Assembly (NCBI RefSeq): GCF_002699205.1
Contig: NZ_PABT01000037.1
Span: 1 to 64,000, forward strand
Source of the DNA: Allomuricauda sp.
GTDB lineage: Bacteria > Bacteroidota > Bacteroidia > Flavobacteriales > Flavobacteriaceae
Direction of reading: 5' to 3'
DNA length: 64,000 nt
The notes below the pieces were generated by a model. The model searched no databases. It was not told the DNA's origin and worked only from the letters and a program-made list of their open reading frames with translations. Position numbers and translations under genes: made by a program. Positions 6,928 to 15,142 of this stretch are shown here, one piece after another; position 1 is the first letter of the stretch; each line of letters begins with the position of its first letter.

Positions 6928-7263
6928 ATGGCTGTTTCAAATGATTTTCTGCAATATGTGCTTGACCAATTATCTGGTTGGGAAAAGGTACATGTAAATA
7001 GGATGTTTGGAGGTGCAGCACTCTATCAGGAAGACTTGGCTTTTGCTATGATTGCCAACGATATTGTTTACCTAAAAGTGGACGATACAAACAAAGAAAA
7101 ATACATTGCAGCGGGTTCAACTCAGCTGAAACCGTTTAAAAACAATGCTACCGTACTTTCTTTTTATAACATTCCTGCTGATGTGCTTGAAAATGCTGAT
7201 GAATTTGTGGAATGGGCTAAAGAATCCTTAGCTATTCAGAAGAAAAGAAAAGGACAGTATTAA
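6928..7263 (+). CDS. TfoX/Sxy N-terminal domain protein
   Basis: 111 residues covering only the TfoX N-terminal domain: a helix, then Arg-Met-Phe-Gly-Gly-Ala-Ala-Leu-Tyr, Phe-Ala-Met-Ile, Val-Tyr-Leu-Lys-Val-Asp, and a C-terminal Glu-Trp-Ala-Lys-Glu-Ser-Leu helix. In gamma-proteobacteria, full TfoX proteins activate competence with CRP. Stand-alone N-domains are common in Bacteroidota, and their role is unknown. It follows the membrane protein gene with one base between. A Crp-family regulator lies upstream in the same block, which is suggestive but not evidence of a link. Confidence 0.8.
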   Translation: MAVSNDFLQYVLDQLSGWEKVHVNRMFGGAALYQEDLAFAMIANDIVYLKVDDTNKEKYIAAGSTQLKPFKNNATVLSFYNIPADVLENADEFVEWAKESLAIQKKRKGQY

Positions 7264-7282
7264 TTTATAAAAATATGGAACT

Positions 7283-7451
7283 ATGAAAAAACATATGTGT
7301 GACCAATGCAAACTAAGAGCTAAATATGATAAGTCTCCAAAATCATTTTATCGGTTGGTTCTGGCGATGGCATATTAACTTTTGTCCAGGATGGAAAGCC
7401 TATTTAAAATCATTGGATACCGAAAAAAAACTGAAATCAAAATGCAGATAA
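7283..7451 (+). pseudogene. Frameshifted small CxxC protein gene
   Basis: The first frame reads Met-Lys-Lys-His-Met-Cys-Asp-Gln-Cys-Lys-Leu-Arg-Ala-Lys-Tyr-Asp and then runs to an early stop. Shifting by one base at the T4 run (7346-7349) restores a continuous protein: Phe-Ile-Gly-Trp-Phe-Trp-Arg-Trp-His, Phe-Cys-Pro-Gly-Trp-Lys-Ala-Tyr, and stop at 7449-7451. The joined product (about 55 residues) matches, from memory, a small conserved Bacteroidota family with two cysteine pairs and a Trp-rich centre, possibly metal binding. One extra T therefore explains the break; a sequencing error is the alternative. Confidence 0.6.
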
Positions 7452-7540
7452 TCGACCCGAATTCACTCCCTAAATTAAACGCGGAATTGGAAAGACTGAA
7501 TGTAGAATGGACATAAAAAACGTTTTACAACACCAATTAA

Positions 7541-7610
7541 TAACCGTTGCACACCCCCTTTAATAGCCAAAAAAGACCTTTTTTAAGCACTTTTCAGGGG
7601 CTTTTTGTTT
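7541..7610. repeat. 70-bp direct repeat, copy B, with decayed IS end
   Basis: Partner of 1502-1571, in the same orientation. The 50 bp after it, read on the minus strand, give Phe-x-x-x-x-Gly-Gln-Pro-Lys-Leu, a worn match to the Phe-Phe-Ala-Leu-Leu-Gly-Arg-Pro-Lys-Ile end of the transposase remnant after copy A. Both repeats thus carry the same IS-end context and flank about 6 kb. The interval 7452-7660 otherwise holds no gene. Confidence 0.65.
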
Positions 7611-7660
7611 GGGTTAATTTGGGTTGGCCACAAAAATGGACGAAGCTACAAACACTCTAT

Positions 7661-9058
7661 TTAGCCTTTAATTTTTTTGGTAGGAACGGTTCCATATTTA
7701 TCAATAAGATAGACCAAGCTTGCCATGGTGGCCGCTCCCAACTCCAATTCCCGTTTGTTCACATGCTCAAAGGTGTCGTTTTCGGCGTGGTGATGATCGA
7801 AATAACGTTGGCTATCTGGGCGAAGTCCTGCCAGCACCATTCCATCATCTTTTAACGGGCCAATGTCCGCACCACTTCCCCCTTCATAAAACATATGTAT
7901 CAAATAAGGTTCAAACAAATCTTTCCATCCTTGGATCTGCTTTATGTTCTCCTCACTGGCATCTATTGAAAAACCCCGTGGTGTGAACCCTCCCGCATCG
8001 CTCTCCAGGGCAAAAATGTGCTGTTCGTTCTTTTTTCGGGCCTCTTCCGCATATTTTTTACCACCACGCAATCCATTTTCCTCATTCATGAACAATACCA
8101 CCCGTAACGTTCGTTTTGGTTTGTAACCAGTTTCTTTTAAAAGCCGTAATACGTCCATACTCTGTACACACCCGGCACCATCATCATGGGATCCATCACC
8201 CAAATCCCAAGAATCCAAATGACCGCCCACTACCATAATTTCGTTAGGGTAAGTACTCCCGGTAATTTCTCCGATCACATTGTACGATTGTACATCTTCC
8301 AACTGTTTACAGTTTTGTTTAAAGTAGAACTTGATATCAGGATTTAACTTGAGAGTGGTACTCAACAGTTCAGCTCCATTGGTACTTATGGCTGCTGCAG
8401 GTATCCGCTGATCTACCGGTGTATCGCCATATCCCATGGAACCCGCATGGGGGTAATCGTCCAAACGAAGGTTCATGGAGCGTACAATAACACCCACAGC
8501 TCCATATTTTGCCGCTTCGGCAGCACCAGAATACCGTTGGTCCACACAACCGGAATACGCCGAGAACGTATTGATCAATGTTGGGTCCATGGGGCGGTTG
8601 AAAAACACTATTTTACCTTCAATTTTATCCCTTCCCAATTTTTCCAGCTCTTCTATGCCTTGAACCTCTATCACATTGGCCTTCAATCCACCATCCGGTG
8701 TTGCAACTGAACCTCCAAGCGCACAGATGGGCACATTGGTCGTTATACCGGGTTTAGTCTCAAAATAAGCAAATTCAGGGATGCCCCTCACCCATTTAGG
8801 TACCATAACAGGCTGCAACCAAACCTTGTCCAAACCCAGCTTTTCCAATTCTGCCTTGGTATATTCTACGGCCTGCTGTGCCTGTACCGACCCGGAGAGA
8901 CGCCCTCCAATTTGGTTGGAAAGGTAGTTGAGCCAGTCATAGGCCTTGCCATTGGTTAGGGCTTCATCATAAATCGCTTTGATTTGTTTTTCATCCTCAG
9001 TCTGAGAAAAAAACGGGGTACTGACCATCAAAAAGGCCATAAATAGGACTATTCTCAT
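7661..9058 (-). CDS. Secreted M28-family zinc metallopeptidase (carboxypeptidase Q-like)
   Basis: 465 residues with a signal peptide ending near Phe-Phe-Ser-Gln (residue 19). A PA-type insert occupies about 110-250, and the M28 catalytic part starts near residue 258. Zinc and catalytic residues are visible: Gly-Gly-His280-Leu-Asp282-Ser-Trp-Asp, His-Asp-Asp293-Gly-Ala-Gly, Asn-Glu326-Glu327-Asn, Glu-Ser-Asp354, and a His-His-His-Ala-Glu-Asn segment near the C terminus. It probably trims peptides in the periplasm or outside the cell. It overlaps the PPK2 gene by 4 bp and is its downstream partner. Confidence 0.9.
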   Translation of the reverse strand: MRIVLFMAFLMVSTPFFSQTEDEKQIKAIYDEALTNGKAYDWLNYLSNQIGGRLSGSVQAQQAVEYTKAELEKLGLDKVWLQPVMVPKWVRGIPEFAYFETKPGITTNVPICALGGSVATPDGGLKANVIEVQGIEELEKLGRDKIEGKIVFFNRPMDPTLINTFSAYSGCVDQRYSGAAEAAKYGAVGVIVRSMNLRLDDYPHAGSMGYGDTPVDQRIPAAAISTNGAELLSTTLKLNPDIKFYFKQNCKQLEDVQSYNVIGEITGSTYPNEIMVVGGHLDSWDLGDGSHDDGAGCVQSMDVLRLLKETGYKPKRTLRVVLFMNEENGLRGGKKYAEEARKKNEQHIFALESDAGGFTPRGFSIDASEENIKQIQGWKDLFEPYLIHMFYEGGSGADIGPLKDDGMVLAGLRPDSQRYFDHHHAENDTFEHVNKRELELGAATMASLVYLIDKYGTVPTKKIKG

Positions 9059-9939
9059 GTGGTTTCTTTTTCCAGTTCTTGTTTAAAGGATTCTAAATTA
9101 GCTTTTATTTCGTCGTCAAGCTCAGGTTCGACTATATCTTTGTACTTTTTTAACGCTTCCAACATAATCGATGCCACAATGACCCTAGCGGCTTTCTTGT
9201 TGTCCGCTGGAACCACAAACCATGGTGCATGGTCCTTGGAGGTTCTGCGCAACGCTTCCTCATAACATACTTCGTATTTATCCCAGAGTTTTCTCTCTTT
9301 GAGATCATCTGGGGAAAATTTCCAGTTCTTCCTTCTTAAGCGAATCCTTCTCAAAAGGCGTTGTCGCTGTTCCTCTTTGGAAAGATGGAGAAAAAACTTA
9401 AAAATAATGATACCGTTTTCTGCTATGTGTTTTTCAAAATCGTTGATCTGTCGGTAGCGTTTTTCCCAAAATTCATCATCGATATCATCCAACGTTTCCA
9501 CTTGGGGGATGTTCTCCGCCAAAATATATTCCGGGTGCACCTTGGTCACCAATACATTTTCGTAATGTGTCCTATTGAAAACTGAAAACTTGCCACGCTC
9601 CGGCAGGGCAATATAATGACGCCAGAGATAATCATGTTTTTTTTCCTTGGTCGATGGCACTTTAAAACTATGGACCACCACTCCCCTCGCGTTAAAATCC
9701 TTGAACACCTCCCTGATCAAACTATCCTTTCCGGCTGTATCTATACCCTGCAAACAGACCAACACCCCATATTTGCCATGGGCATAGAGCGTATCTTGAA
9801 ATTCGCCAAGGTCTTTACGTATATTCTTTAGTTCTTTTTTGAGCTCTTTATCAGACGCATCAAAATCCTCGTAGGTACTTAGTTCGGAAAGCTTGACATT
9901 ATCGGTTATCCGATATTCTTCTGTTTTGATTTTTTTCAT
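9055..9939 (-). CDS. Polyphosphate kinase 2 family protein
   Basis: 294 residues, typical of PPK2, which transfers phosphate between polyphosphate and nucleotides. Walker A is Gly-Ile-Asp-Thr-Ala-Gly-Lys-Asp-Ser (65-73); the lid and Walker B region contain His-Asp-Tyr-Leu-Trp-Arg-His and Phe-Asn-Arg-Thr-His-Tyr-Glu-Asn-Val-Leu (121-130). The Phe-Asn-Arg-Ser/Thr-His-Tyr-Glu form and the length point to the class that phosphorylates AMP and/or ADP (class III like), but class cannot be settled by eye. It is cytoplasmic, and its 3' end overlaps the start of the M28 peptidase gene. Confidence 0.9.
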   Translation of the reverse strand: MKKIKTEEYRITDNVKLSELSTYEDFDASDKELKKELKNIRKDLGEFQDTLYAHGKYGVLVCLQGIDTAGKDSLIREVFKDFNARGVVVHSFKVPSTKEKKHDYLWRHYIALPERGKFSVFNRTHYENVLVTKVHPEYILAENIPQVETLDDIDDEFWEKRYRQINDFEKHIAENGIIIFKFFLHLSKEEQRQRLLRRIRLRRKNWKFSPDDLKERKLWDKYEVCYEEALRRTSKDHAPWFVVPADNKKAARVIVASIMLEALKKYKDIVEPELDDEIKANLESFKQELEKETT

Positions 9940-10119
9940 GGGAATGAATATAATTCTTTTTGATTATTACTTCAATATGCTTTTGTCAATGTGCATTTCA
10001 TCGATGTTTTGACCGATTATGCCCAAAGATGGTTATTTAATCGATCTATTTGCCCAACAAAACGATGAAAACGTAACTTTATGGTAATCAGTGACGCAGC
10101 GTCCCAAATCTAAAGCGTT

Positions 10120-10830
10120 ATGAAAAATAAAAACATAATCCTACTAATAGTCTTTGCTATAGGCTTGATTAGCCTGTTGCTTTTGTCTTCTTTTTCCGCA
10201 CCTTCCAACGCCTGCCAATATGCAAGTTCCAATTTGGAGTACATTAAAAGTGAAATCCAAGAAGCTGCGATGTCCAACGATCTTAATATGTCCAAATACC
10301 ACGCCTATAAAGCATTGAACGGCATTGAGAAAACAAAGGACAATTTTTTGGACTGTGGTTGTGAGGGAACAATGGAAAGTATGGAGATCACTCTTTCCCA
10401 TTTAAAAACGGCCACAAGGTCCAATGTTTTAAAAAAGGCCAAAACAGCCCTTCACAAAGCATTGGAGACCACCATTATTGGCATTAAAGTACTAAAGGAA
10501 TTCGAACACGAGACCTCCAGTGAATATGGTAGTAACGTTTTGGTACTCAATACCACGGATGTTCTGGATTTTCAGGGTGGAATGATATTGACACATGGGG
10601 CCACTGTCAAAAAACAGGTGCACCAATGTCTGTTGGGCTTTGAATCTTCCTTGGACAAAGTAGTTTCAGAGGTCGACTGCAAGGACGCCCATCGGTTCAT
10701 CTCCAATATTTATGAAGAATCTCGTTTGATATTGATGGACACCAAACTTTCAGAACATAAAAAGGAATATCACCAACGTGTCAAAACCCTGGCCAAGGCA
10801 GCACTGGAAAAGCTAGGGGACTGCGATTAG
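10120..10830 (+). CDS. Hypothetical exported helical protein
   Basis: 236 residues; family not recognised. A strong hydrophobic N terminus (about 5-25) ends at Ser-Ala-Pro-Ser-Asn-Ala-Cys and may be a signal peptide or anchor. The rest is almost all helix with conserved-looking cysteines (Cys-Gly-Cys near residue 80, Cys near 169, 182 and 235) that could form disulfides outside the cytoplasm. The region upstream has TAACTTTA near 10073, one base off the -7 consensus. It is transcribed towards the response regulator gene, with one base between their stop codons. Confidence 0.65.
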   Translation: MKNKNIILLIVFAIGLISLLLLSSFSAPSNACQYASSNLEYIKSEIQEAAMSNDLNMSKYHAYKALNGIEKTKDNFLDCGCEGTMESMEITLSHLKTATRSNVLKKAKTALHKALETTIIGIKVLKEFEHETSSEYGSNVLVLNTTDVLDFQGGMILTHGATVKKQVHQCLLGFESSLDKVVSEVDCKDAHRFISNIYEESRLILMDTKLSEHKKEYHQRVKTLAKAALEKLGDCD

Positions 10831-10831
10831 C

Positions 10832-11995
10832 TTATTTACTGGCAAATAATTTCACATCTTCTTCGGATACTTCCTTACCGCCCAATATGATCAAACGCTC
10901 CACCACGTTGCGGAGTTCCCGGACATTTCCTGTCCAATCGTAGCTTTTGAGCAGGTCAATGGCTTTCTTGGAAAAGCTCTTTTGCCCGATTCCTTGTTCC
11001 GATGCTATCTTTTTGGAGAAATGCTCTATCAATAATGGAATATCGTCTCGCCTGTCATTGAGCGCCGGGACCTTGATCAAAATTACGGCCAAACGATGGT
11101 AAAGGTCTTCACGGAATTTTCCCTCCTCTATTTCCTTTTTTAAATCTTTATTGGTCGCTGCCAACACACGGACATCCACTTTAATATCTTTATCGGAACC
11201 AACCCTGCTGATTTTGTTCTCCTGCAGGGCGCGCAAAACCTTGGCTTGGGCAGATAGGCTCATATCCCCTATCTCGTCCAAAAATATGGTCCCTTTGTTG
11301 GCAGCCTCAAATTTACCTGCCCTATCTTTCACCGCCGATGTAAATGCGCCCTTTACATGTCCGAACAGTTCACTCTCTATTAATTCGGATGGAATTGCAG
11401 CACAATTGACCTCTACGAAAGGAGCCGATGAACGCGGACTTTTTTGATGTAGCCAATGGGCCACGAGCTCTTTTCCCGTACCATTGGAACCGGTTATCAA
11501 TACCCGGGCATCGGTAGGTGCCACTTTTTCGATCATTTCCTTAATTGCCCCAATTTCCTTGCTTTCACCGATCATTTCATAATCCTTGGAGATTTTTTTC
11601 TTGAGCACCTTGTTCTCCACTACCAGTTCCTTTCGGTCCAGGGCATTTCGAACAGTAGTCAGCAGTCTATTCAAATCCGGTGGTTTGGAAATATAGTCAT
11701 AGGCCCCTAGCCTCATGGTGTTGACCGCCGTATCCAGATCACCATGACCTGAGATCATGATGAATGGTATTTCCGGTTTTATTTTTTTGGCAGCCTCCAA
11801 AACTTCCACCCCATCCATTTTGGGCATTTTGATATCACAAAGCACCAAGTCAAAATCTTCTTTTTTAATAAGGTCGATCCCTACACGGCCATCCTCGGCC
11901 TCAACCACATCATAACCATCATTTTCCTCGGCCAATATTTTCACCAACACCCTTCTAATTGCCGATTCATCCTCTATTACCAAAATTTTTGACAT
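10832..11995 (-). CDS. Sigma-54 (NtrC-type) response regulator without Fis DNA-binding helix
   Basis: 387 residues: receiver domain 1-120 with phospho-acceptor Asp54, Ser82 and Lys104; a linker; then an AAA+ sigma-54 activator domain from about 140. Walker A is Gly-Ser-Asn-Gly-Thr-Gly-Lys-Glu (169-176), the sigma-54 contact loop is Gly-Ala-Phe-Thr-Ser-Ala (216-221) instead of GAFTGA, and Walker B is Gly-Thr-Ile-Phe-Leu-Asp-Glu. The protein ends about 10 residues after the Trp-Thr-Gly-Asn-Val-Arg-Glu-Leu helix, so the usual Fis-type helix-turn-helix is missing. It may act from solution or through a partner. No histidine kinase is adjacent; it ends a minus-strand run of membrane genes. Confidence 0.9.
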   Translation of the reverse strand: MSKILVIEDESAIRRVLVKILAEENDGYDVVEAEDGRVGIDLIKKEDFDLVLCDIKMPKMDGVEVLEAAKKIKPEIPFIMISGHGDLDTAVNTMRLGAYDYISKPPDLNRLLTTVRNALDRKELVVENKVLKKKISKDYEMIGESKEIGAIKEMIEKVAPTDARVLITGSNGTGKELVAHWLHQKSPRSSAPFVEVNCAAIPSELIESELFGHVKGAFTSAVKDRAGKFEAANKGTIFLDEIGDMSLSAQAKVLRALQENKISRVGSDKDIKVDVRVLAATNKDLKKEIEEGKFREDLYHRLAVILIKVPALNDRRDDIPLLIEHFSKKIASEQGIGQKSFSKKAIDLLKSYDWTGNVRELRNVVERLIILGGKEVSEEDVKLFASK

Positions 11996-12005
11996 ATGCT
12001 ACTTT

Positions 12006-12800
12006 TTAAAAAATTCCAATTTTGAACCCAGTTCTAATATAAAAATTTGATTCGTCATTCAATAAATAAACCTTGCCTTGATCATCATTCCTCAATATTC
12101 CTTCCTGGACCACGGTTTTTCCCACCATGAGAAAAAGCGACATCCGTTTTGATATATTATATTGATACGACAAAGTTCCCAATAAAGATGTTAAAGATAT
12201 CTTTGAAGCCACCTGGCCATTTTCCAAAAGGATATCGTTTTGGAGATTTATAAAATAACCATCCAATAACAATGCCGTTTCAAATGAATGTTTTTGCCCA
12301 ATATAATATCTTAAGCTGGATTTGGGTATTCCAAAGGTAAATGACCAATTAGGATGAAACTTCCGATAATAATTGATCAATGGCAAAGGTACCGGTAGTC
12401 CAGTCGTGCTGTTATATGTCAACCCAATTACAATGCGGTATGGTCTATCAGCATCCGGACGCTCTTTCCAAAAGGTTGCTGTAGCGTTCATAAAAAAATC
12501 ATCCGTAACCGTTCCACTGATAAAATTAGATGCCAGTCGCGGTGTAAGAATCGTGACCAAGTTCCAATTTTCGTTCCATTTGGTAATGAGCCCCAGGTTC
12601 AAATCCACCACGTGAAACCGTATCAACTCACTTTTATCAAAAGGTAAACTGGCAGAATACCCCATATCAAACCGGTTGTATTCCATTCCTGTGATCAGAT
12701 AGTCTTTCTTTTCATTAAGTTTTATGGGAAGGTTAATAAGTGCCTTGTACCGCTGGGTTTTTATTCCGGTATCGTTTTCGGGAATATTGAGGTATTCCAT
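12006..12800 (-). CDS. DUF6268 outer-membrane beta-barrel-like protein; true start upstream of first ATG
   Basis: The 264 residues have alternating strand composition and the aromatic C-terminal end of an outer-membrane barrel (DUF6268 type). The first ATG (12800) is too late: the same frame continues upstream as a clear signal peptide, Trp-Arg-Trp-Phe-Thr-Phe-Ile-Val-Ile-Leu-Cys-Ser-Ser-Asn-Leu-Trp-Ala-Gln-Ser, encoded at about 12820-12880. No ATG, GTG or TTG is in frame between that stretch and the upstream mscS gene. Either a rare start (ATA/ATT) is used or a base is missing near 12885-12905. It lies between mscS and the response regulator, probably co-transcribed. Confidence 0.65.
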   Translation of the reverse strand: MEYLNIPENDTGIKTQRYKALINLPIKLNEKKDYLITGMEYNRFDMGYSASLPFDKSELIRFHVVDLNLGLITKWNENWNLVTILTPRLASNFISGTVTDDFFMNATATFWKERPDADRPYRIVIGLTYNSTTGLPVPLPLINYYRKFHPNWSFTFGIPKSSLRYYIGQKHSFETALLLDGYFINLQNDILLENGQVASKISLTSLLGTLSYQYNISKRMSLFLMVGKTVVQEGILRNDDQGKVYLLNDESNFYIRTGFKIGIF

Positions 12801-12907
12801 CCTGAAAATATCCGTGCTCTGAGCCCAAAGGTTGGAACTGCAAAGTATTACAATGAAAGTGAACCACCTCCAGATTGCATTATGGTTAACTGAGTTTTTT
12901 ATATCTT

Positions 12908-13795
12908 TTATTGTTTTGACTGAATAATATGTACATCGCGCTGTGGAAACGGTATACTAATGTTGTTCTCCTCGAACTGGGCATTGATCTTATAGCGCAT
13001 TTCACTTTTTATTCTAGGATCCCTAAAGGTATCGTTCGTGAAAAAATAAACAGAAAAAATCAAAGCGGAATCCCCAAAGTCCTCAAATAGTACAAAGGGT
13101 TTAGGATTTTTGAGCACTTGTTGCTGGTTGGCGGCTACATCTTCCAAAATTTTGGTCACCAGGTCCACATCGCTGCCATACGCCACACCAACAGTCACCT
13201 TTTCACGTGTTGTCCTGTGGTTTTGGGTATAGTTATAAACAATGTCACTGATAAATTTATGGTTGGGAAGAATCAGGACCTTATCATCACGGGTTATGGC
13301 CCTGGTCGTTCGAAGTTTAATTTCGAACACTTTACCTACCTTCCCGTCAACTTCAACTACATCACCCACTTGCAGTGATTTGTCCACGATGATAAAAATT
13401 CCTCCAAGAATATCCTTGAACAGCTCCTGCAACGCCAGACCCAAACCTACAAATAGAGCCGCGGAAGCTGTAATGATCAACGTGATGTCCACCCCGGCAG
13501 CACTCAAAGTGACCAGCACGGCAACCAGATATATAACGTAGTTTATAAACCTAAATATACTGGTAAACTTTTGCTTGTCCTCCTGCTCCATCTTTCTGGT
13601 AAAGATGTTTCGTAACCATTTGAGTATGAATTTTGTAGCTACAAGAGTCACGGTCAAAAGCAGCAACAAACCTATAGTGAGGTTGATCGAGCTTTCACCT
13701 TGGCCAATATGGAAACCAAGATCCAAAAAATCTTTTATGGATCCCCAAACATCTTCTTTGATGATTTCCTTTATGTCCTCTGTGCCTTCTTGCAT
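12908..13795 (-). CDS. MscS-family mechanosensitive channel
   Basis: 295 residues. Transmembrane segments lie at about 40-60, 80-100 and 103-130, the last being the Gly/Ala-rich pore helix (Ala-Ser-Ala-Ala-Leu-Phe-Val-Gly-Leu-Gly-Leu-Ala-Leu-Gln-Glu). The beta domain follows with Gly-Asp-Val-Val-Glu-Val-Asp-Gly and Leu-Pro-Asn-His. It would open under membrane tension and release solutes after osmotic downshock. It begins 7 bp after the ABC permease gene and belongs to the same minus-strand run. Confidence 0.9.
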   Translation of the reverse strand: MQEGTEDIKEIIKEDVWGSIKDFLDLGFHIGQGESSINLTIGLLLLLTVTLVATKFILKWLRNIFTRKMEQEDKQKFTSIFRFINYVIYLVAVLVTLSAAGVDITLIITASAALFVGLGLALQELFKDILGGIFIIVDKSLQVGDVVEVDGKVGKVFEIKLRTTRAITRDDKVLILPNHKFISDIVYNYTQNHRTTREKVTVGVAYGSDVDLVTKILEDVAANQQQVLKNPKPFVLFEDFGDSALIFSVYFFTNDTFRDPRIKSEMRYKINAQFEENNISIPFPQRDVHIIQSKQ

Positions 13796-13801
13796 TTTAT
13801 T

Positions 13802-15142
13802 TTAATATCGCAACCATTTTATCAATTCTTTGTACGTAGGCTTTTTACCGTACATCAAAATACCCGTCCTATAAATTTTGGCCGCCAATGACACAATACC
13901 GAAAAAAGTAATGATCAAAAAGAGAACCGATAGCAAAAATTGCCATAAAGGTACTCCACCTTCCCCAATTCCCCCCGGCAAGCGCATCATCATCACAATG
14001 GGAGATGTTAACGGAAACAATGAAAAACCAACCGCTATGGGCCCATGTGGATTACTGAATACCGAAAAGAACCCAACATAAATAGCCAACATTAAAGGTA
14101 AGATAATAGGGAAGATAAATTGCTGTGTATCCGTCTCATTATCCACCGCTGCACCGATTGCCGCATAAATGGAACTATAAATAAGGTATCCCAAAATAAA
14201 ATATATAAAGAACGATACGATCAGAAGACCCCATGGTATATCATAAATCTCCTTTGCATACATCATCATTTCGCTGTCCATTGCCCCCAATTGGGACATA
14301 CCGCCCATTGGAACCGGTGCCATAGCTGAATCACTGGAAAGTACGCTCAGGTCTATACCAAAAATCAACACTGCCAAAAACATTAATACAGATGCAGAAA
14401 CGATCCAAATGGAAAACTGGGTGATTCCCGCCAAAGAGTTGCCTATGATCTTTCCGAGCATCAATTGGAACGGTTTCACCGAGGAGATGATCACCTCGAT
14501 AATTCTGCTGGTTTTCTCTTCGATCACACTGCGCATTACAAAACCGCCATAAATTATGATGAACATCATGATCGCATACCCAAACCCTCCTCCAATAAAG
14601 GCCTTTATTTCGTTAATGCCCTTCATACTCTTTTCTCCCTCAAAAGTTGAAAGATTGATCTCGAAAGGTTTTTCGATACTCGAAAATTGTTGTGGCGAAA
14701 CCCCTAGCTTCTGCAAACGATCTTGTCTCAACTTCTTTTGGAACACACCCTCAAGCTCTCTGGTTACCGCAGTATTCGGGTTATCCTTCGTAAAAAGGTA
14801 TGTTGCGTTCGCTACTTCTTCCAATGTGCTCCCGTTGGGTATGTAGAGCAATCCGTAGTACTCCAAAGAATTGGTTGAATCCTTTGCTTGCTCCAGAGTC
14901 AGATCATTGAAATGCACATAGGATATGTTTTTTGATGAGTTTAGTTCATCCTGAAAAAAAGTACTCTCATTTAAAACCGAGACCACCCTTGTTTCATTAT
15001 CATTTATTTTGGCCAGATAGGCAATGAGCACAATCATGCCCACAATTAAAAGTGGACTTAAAATGGTCATCACAATAAAGGAACGGTTTCGCACCTTGGC
15101 CAAATATTCCCGTTTTACGATCAACCCAAGTTTACTTGCCAT
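13802..15142 (-). CDS. ABC-2 type permease (NatB-like)
   Basis: 446 residues with an N-terminal membrane helix (about 22-44), a large extracytoplasmic domain (about 45-180) and five to six helices in the C-terminal half. This is the NatB/ABC-2 permease layout of exporters. The start Met-Ala-Ser-Lys-Leu-Gly-Leu-Ile-Val-Lys-Arg-Glu-Tyr is typical of the family. It overlaps the ATPase gene by 11 bp, so the pair makes one exporter. The exported substrate (sodium, drug or lipid) is not shown by the sequence. Confidence 0.85.
   Translation of the reverse strand: MASKLGLIVKREYLAKVRNRSFIVMTILSPLLIVGMIVLIAYLAKINDNETRVVSVLNESTFFQDELNSSKNISYVHFNDLTLEQAKDSTNSLEYYGLLYIPNGSTLEEVANATYLFTKDNPNTAVTRELEGVFQKKLRQDRLQKLGVSPQQFSSIEKPFEINLSTFEGEKSMKGINEIKAFIGGGFGYAIMMFIIIYGGFVMRSVIEEKTSRIIEVIISSVKPFQLMLGKIIGNSLAGITQFSIWIVSASVLMFLAVLIFGIDLSVLSSDSAMAPVPMGGMSQLGAMDSEMMMYAKEIYDIPWGLLIVSFFIYFILGYLIYSSIYAAIGAAVDNETDTQQFIFPIILPLMLAIYVGFFSVFSNPHGPIAVGFSLFPLTSPIVMMMRLPGGIGEGGVPLWQFLLSVLFLIITFFGIVSLAAKIYRTGILMYGKKPTYKELIKWLRY

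Noticed and set aside
7547-7855. Plus-strand open frame of 102 codons
   Set aside because: It covers the direct repeat and is antisense to the end of the M28 peptidase gene.
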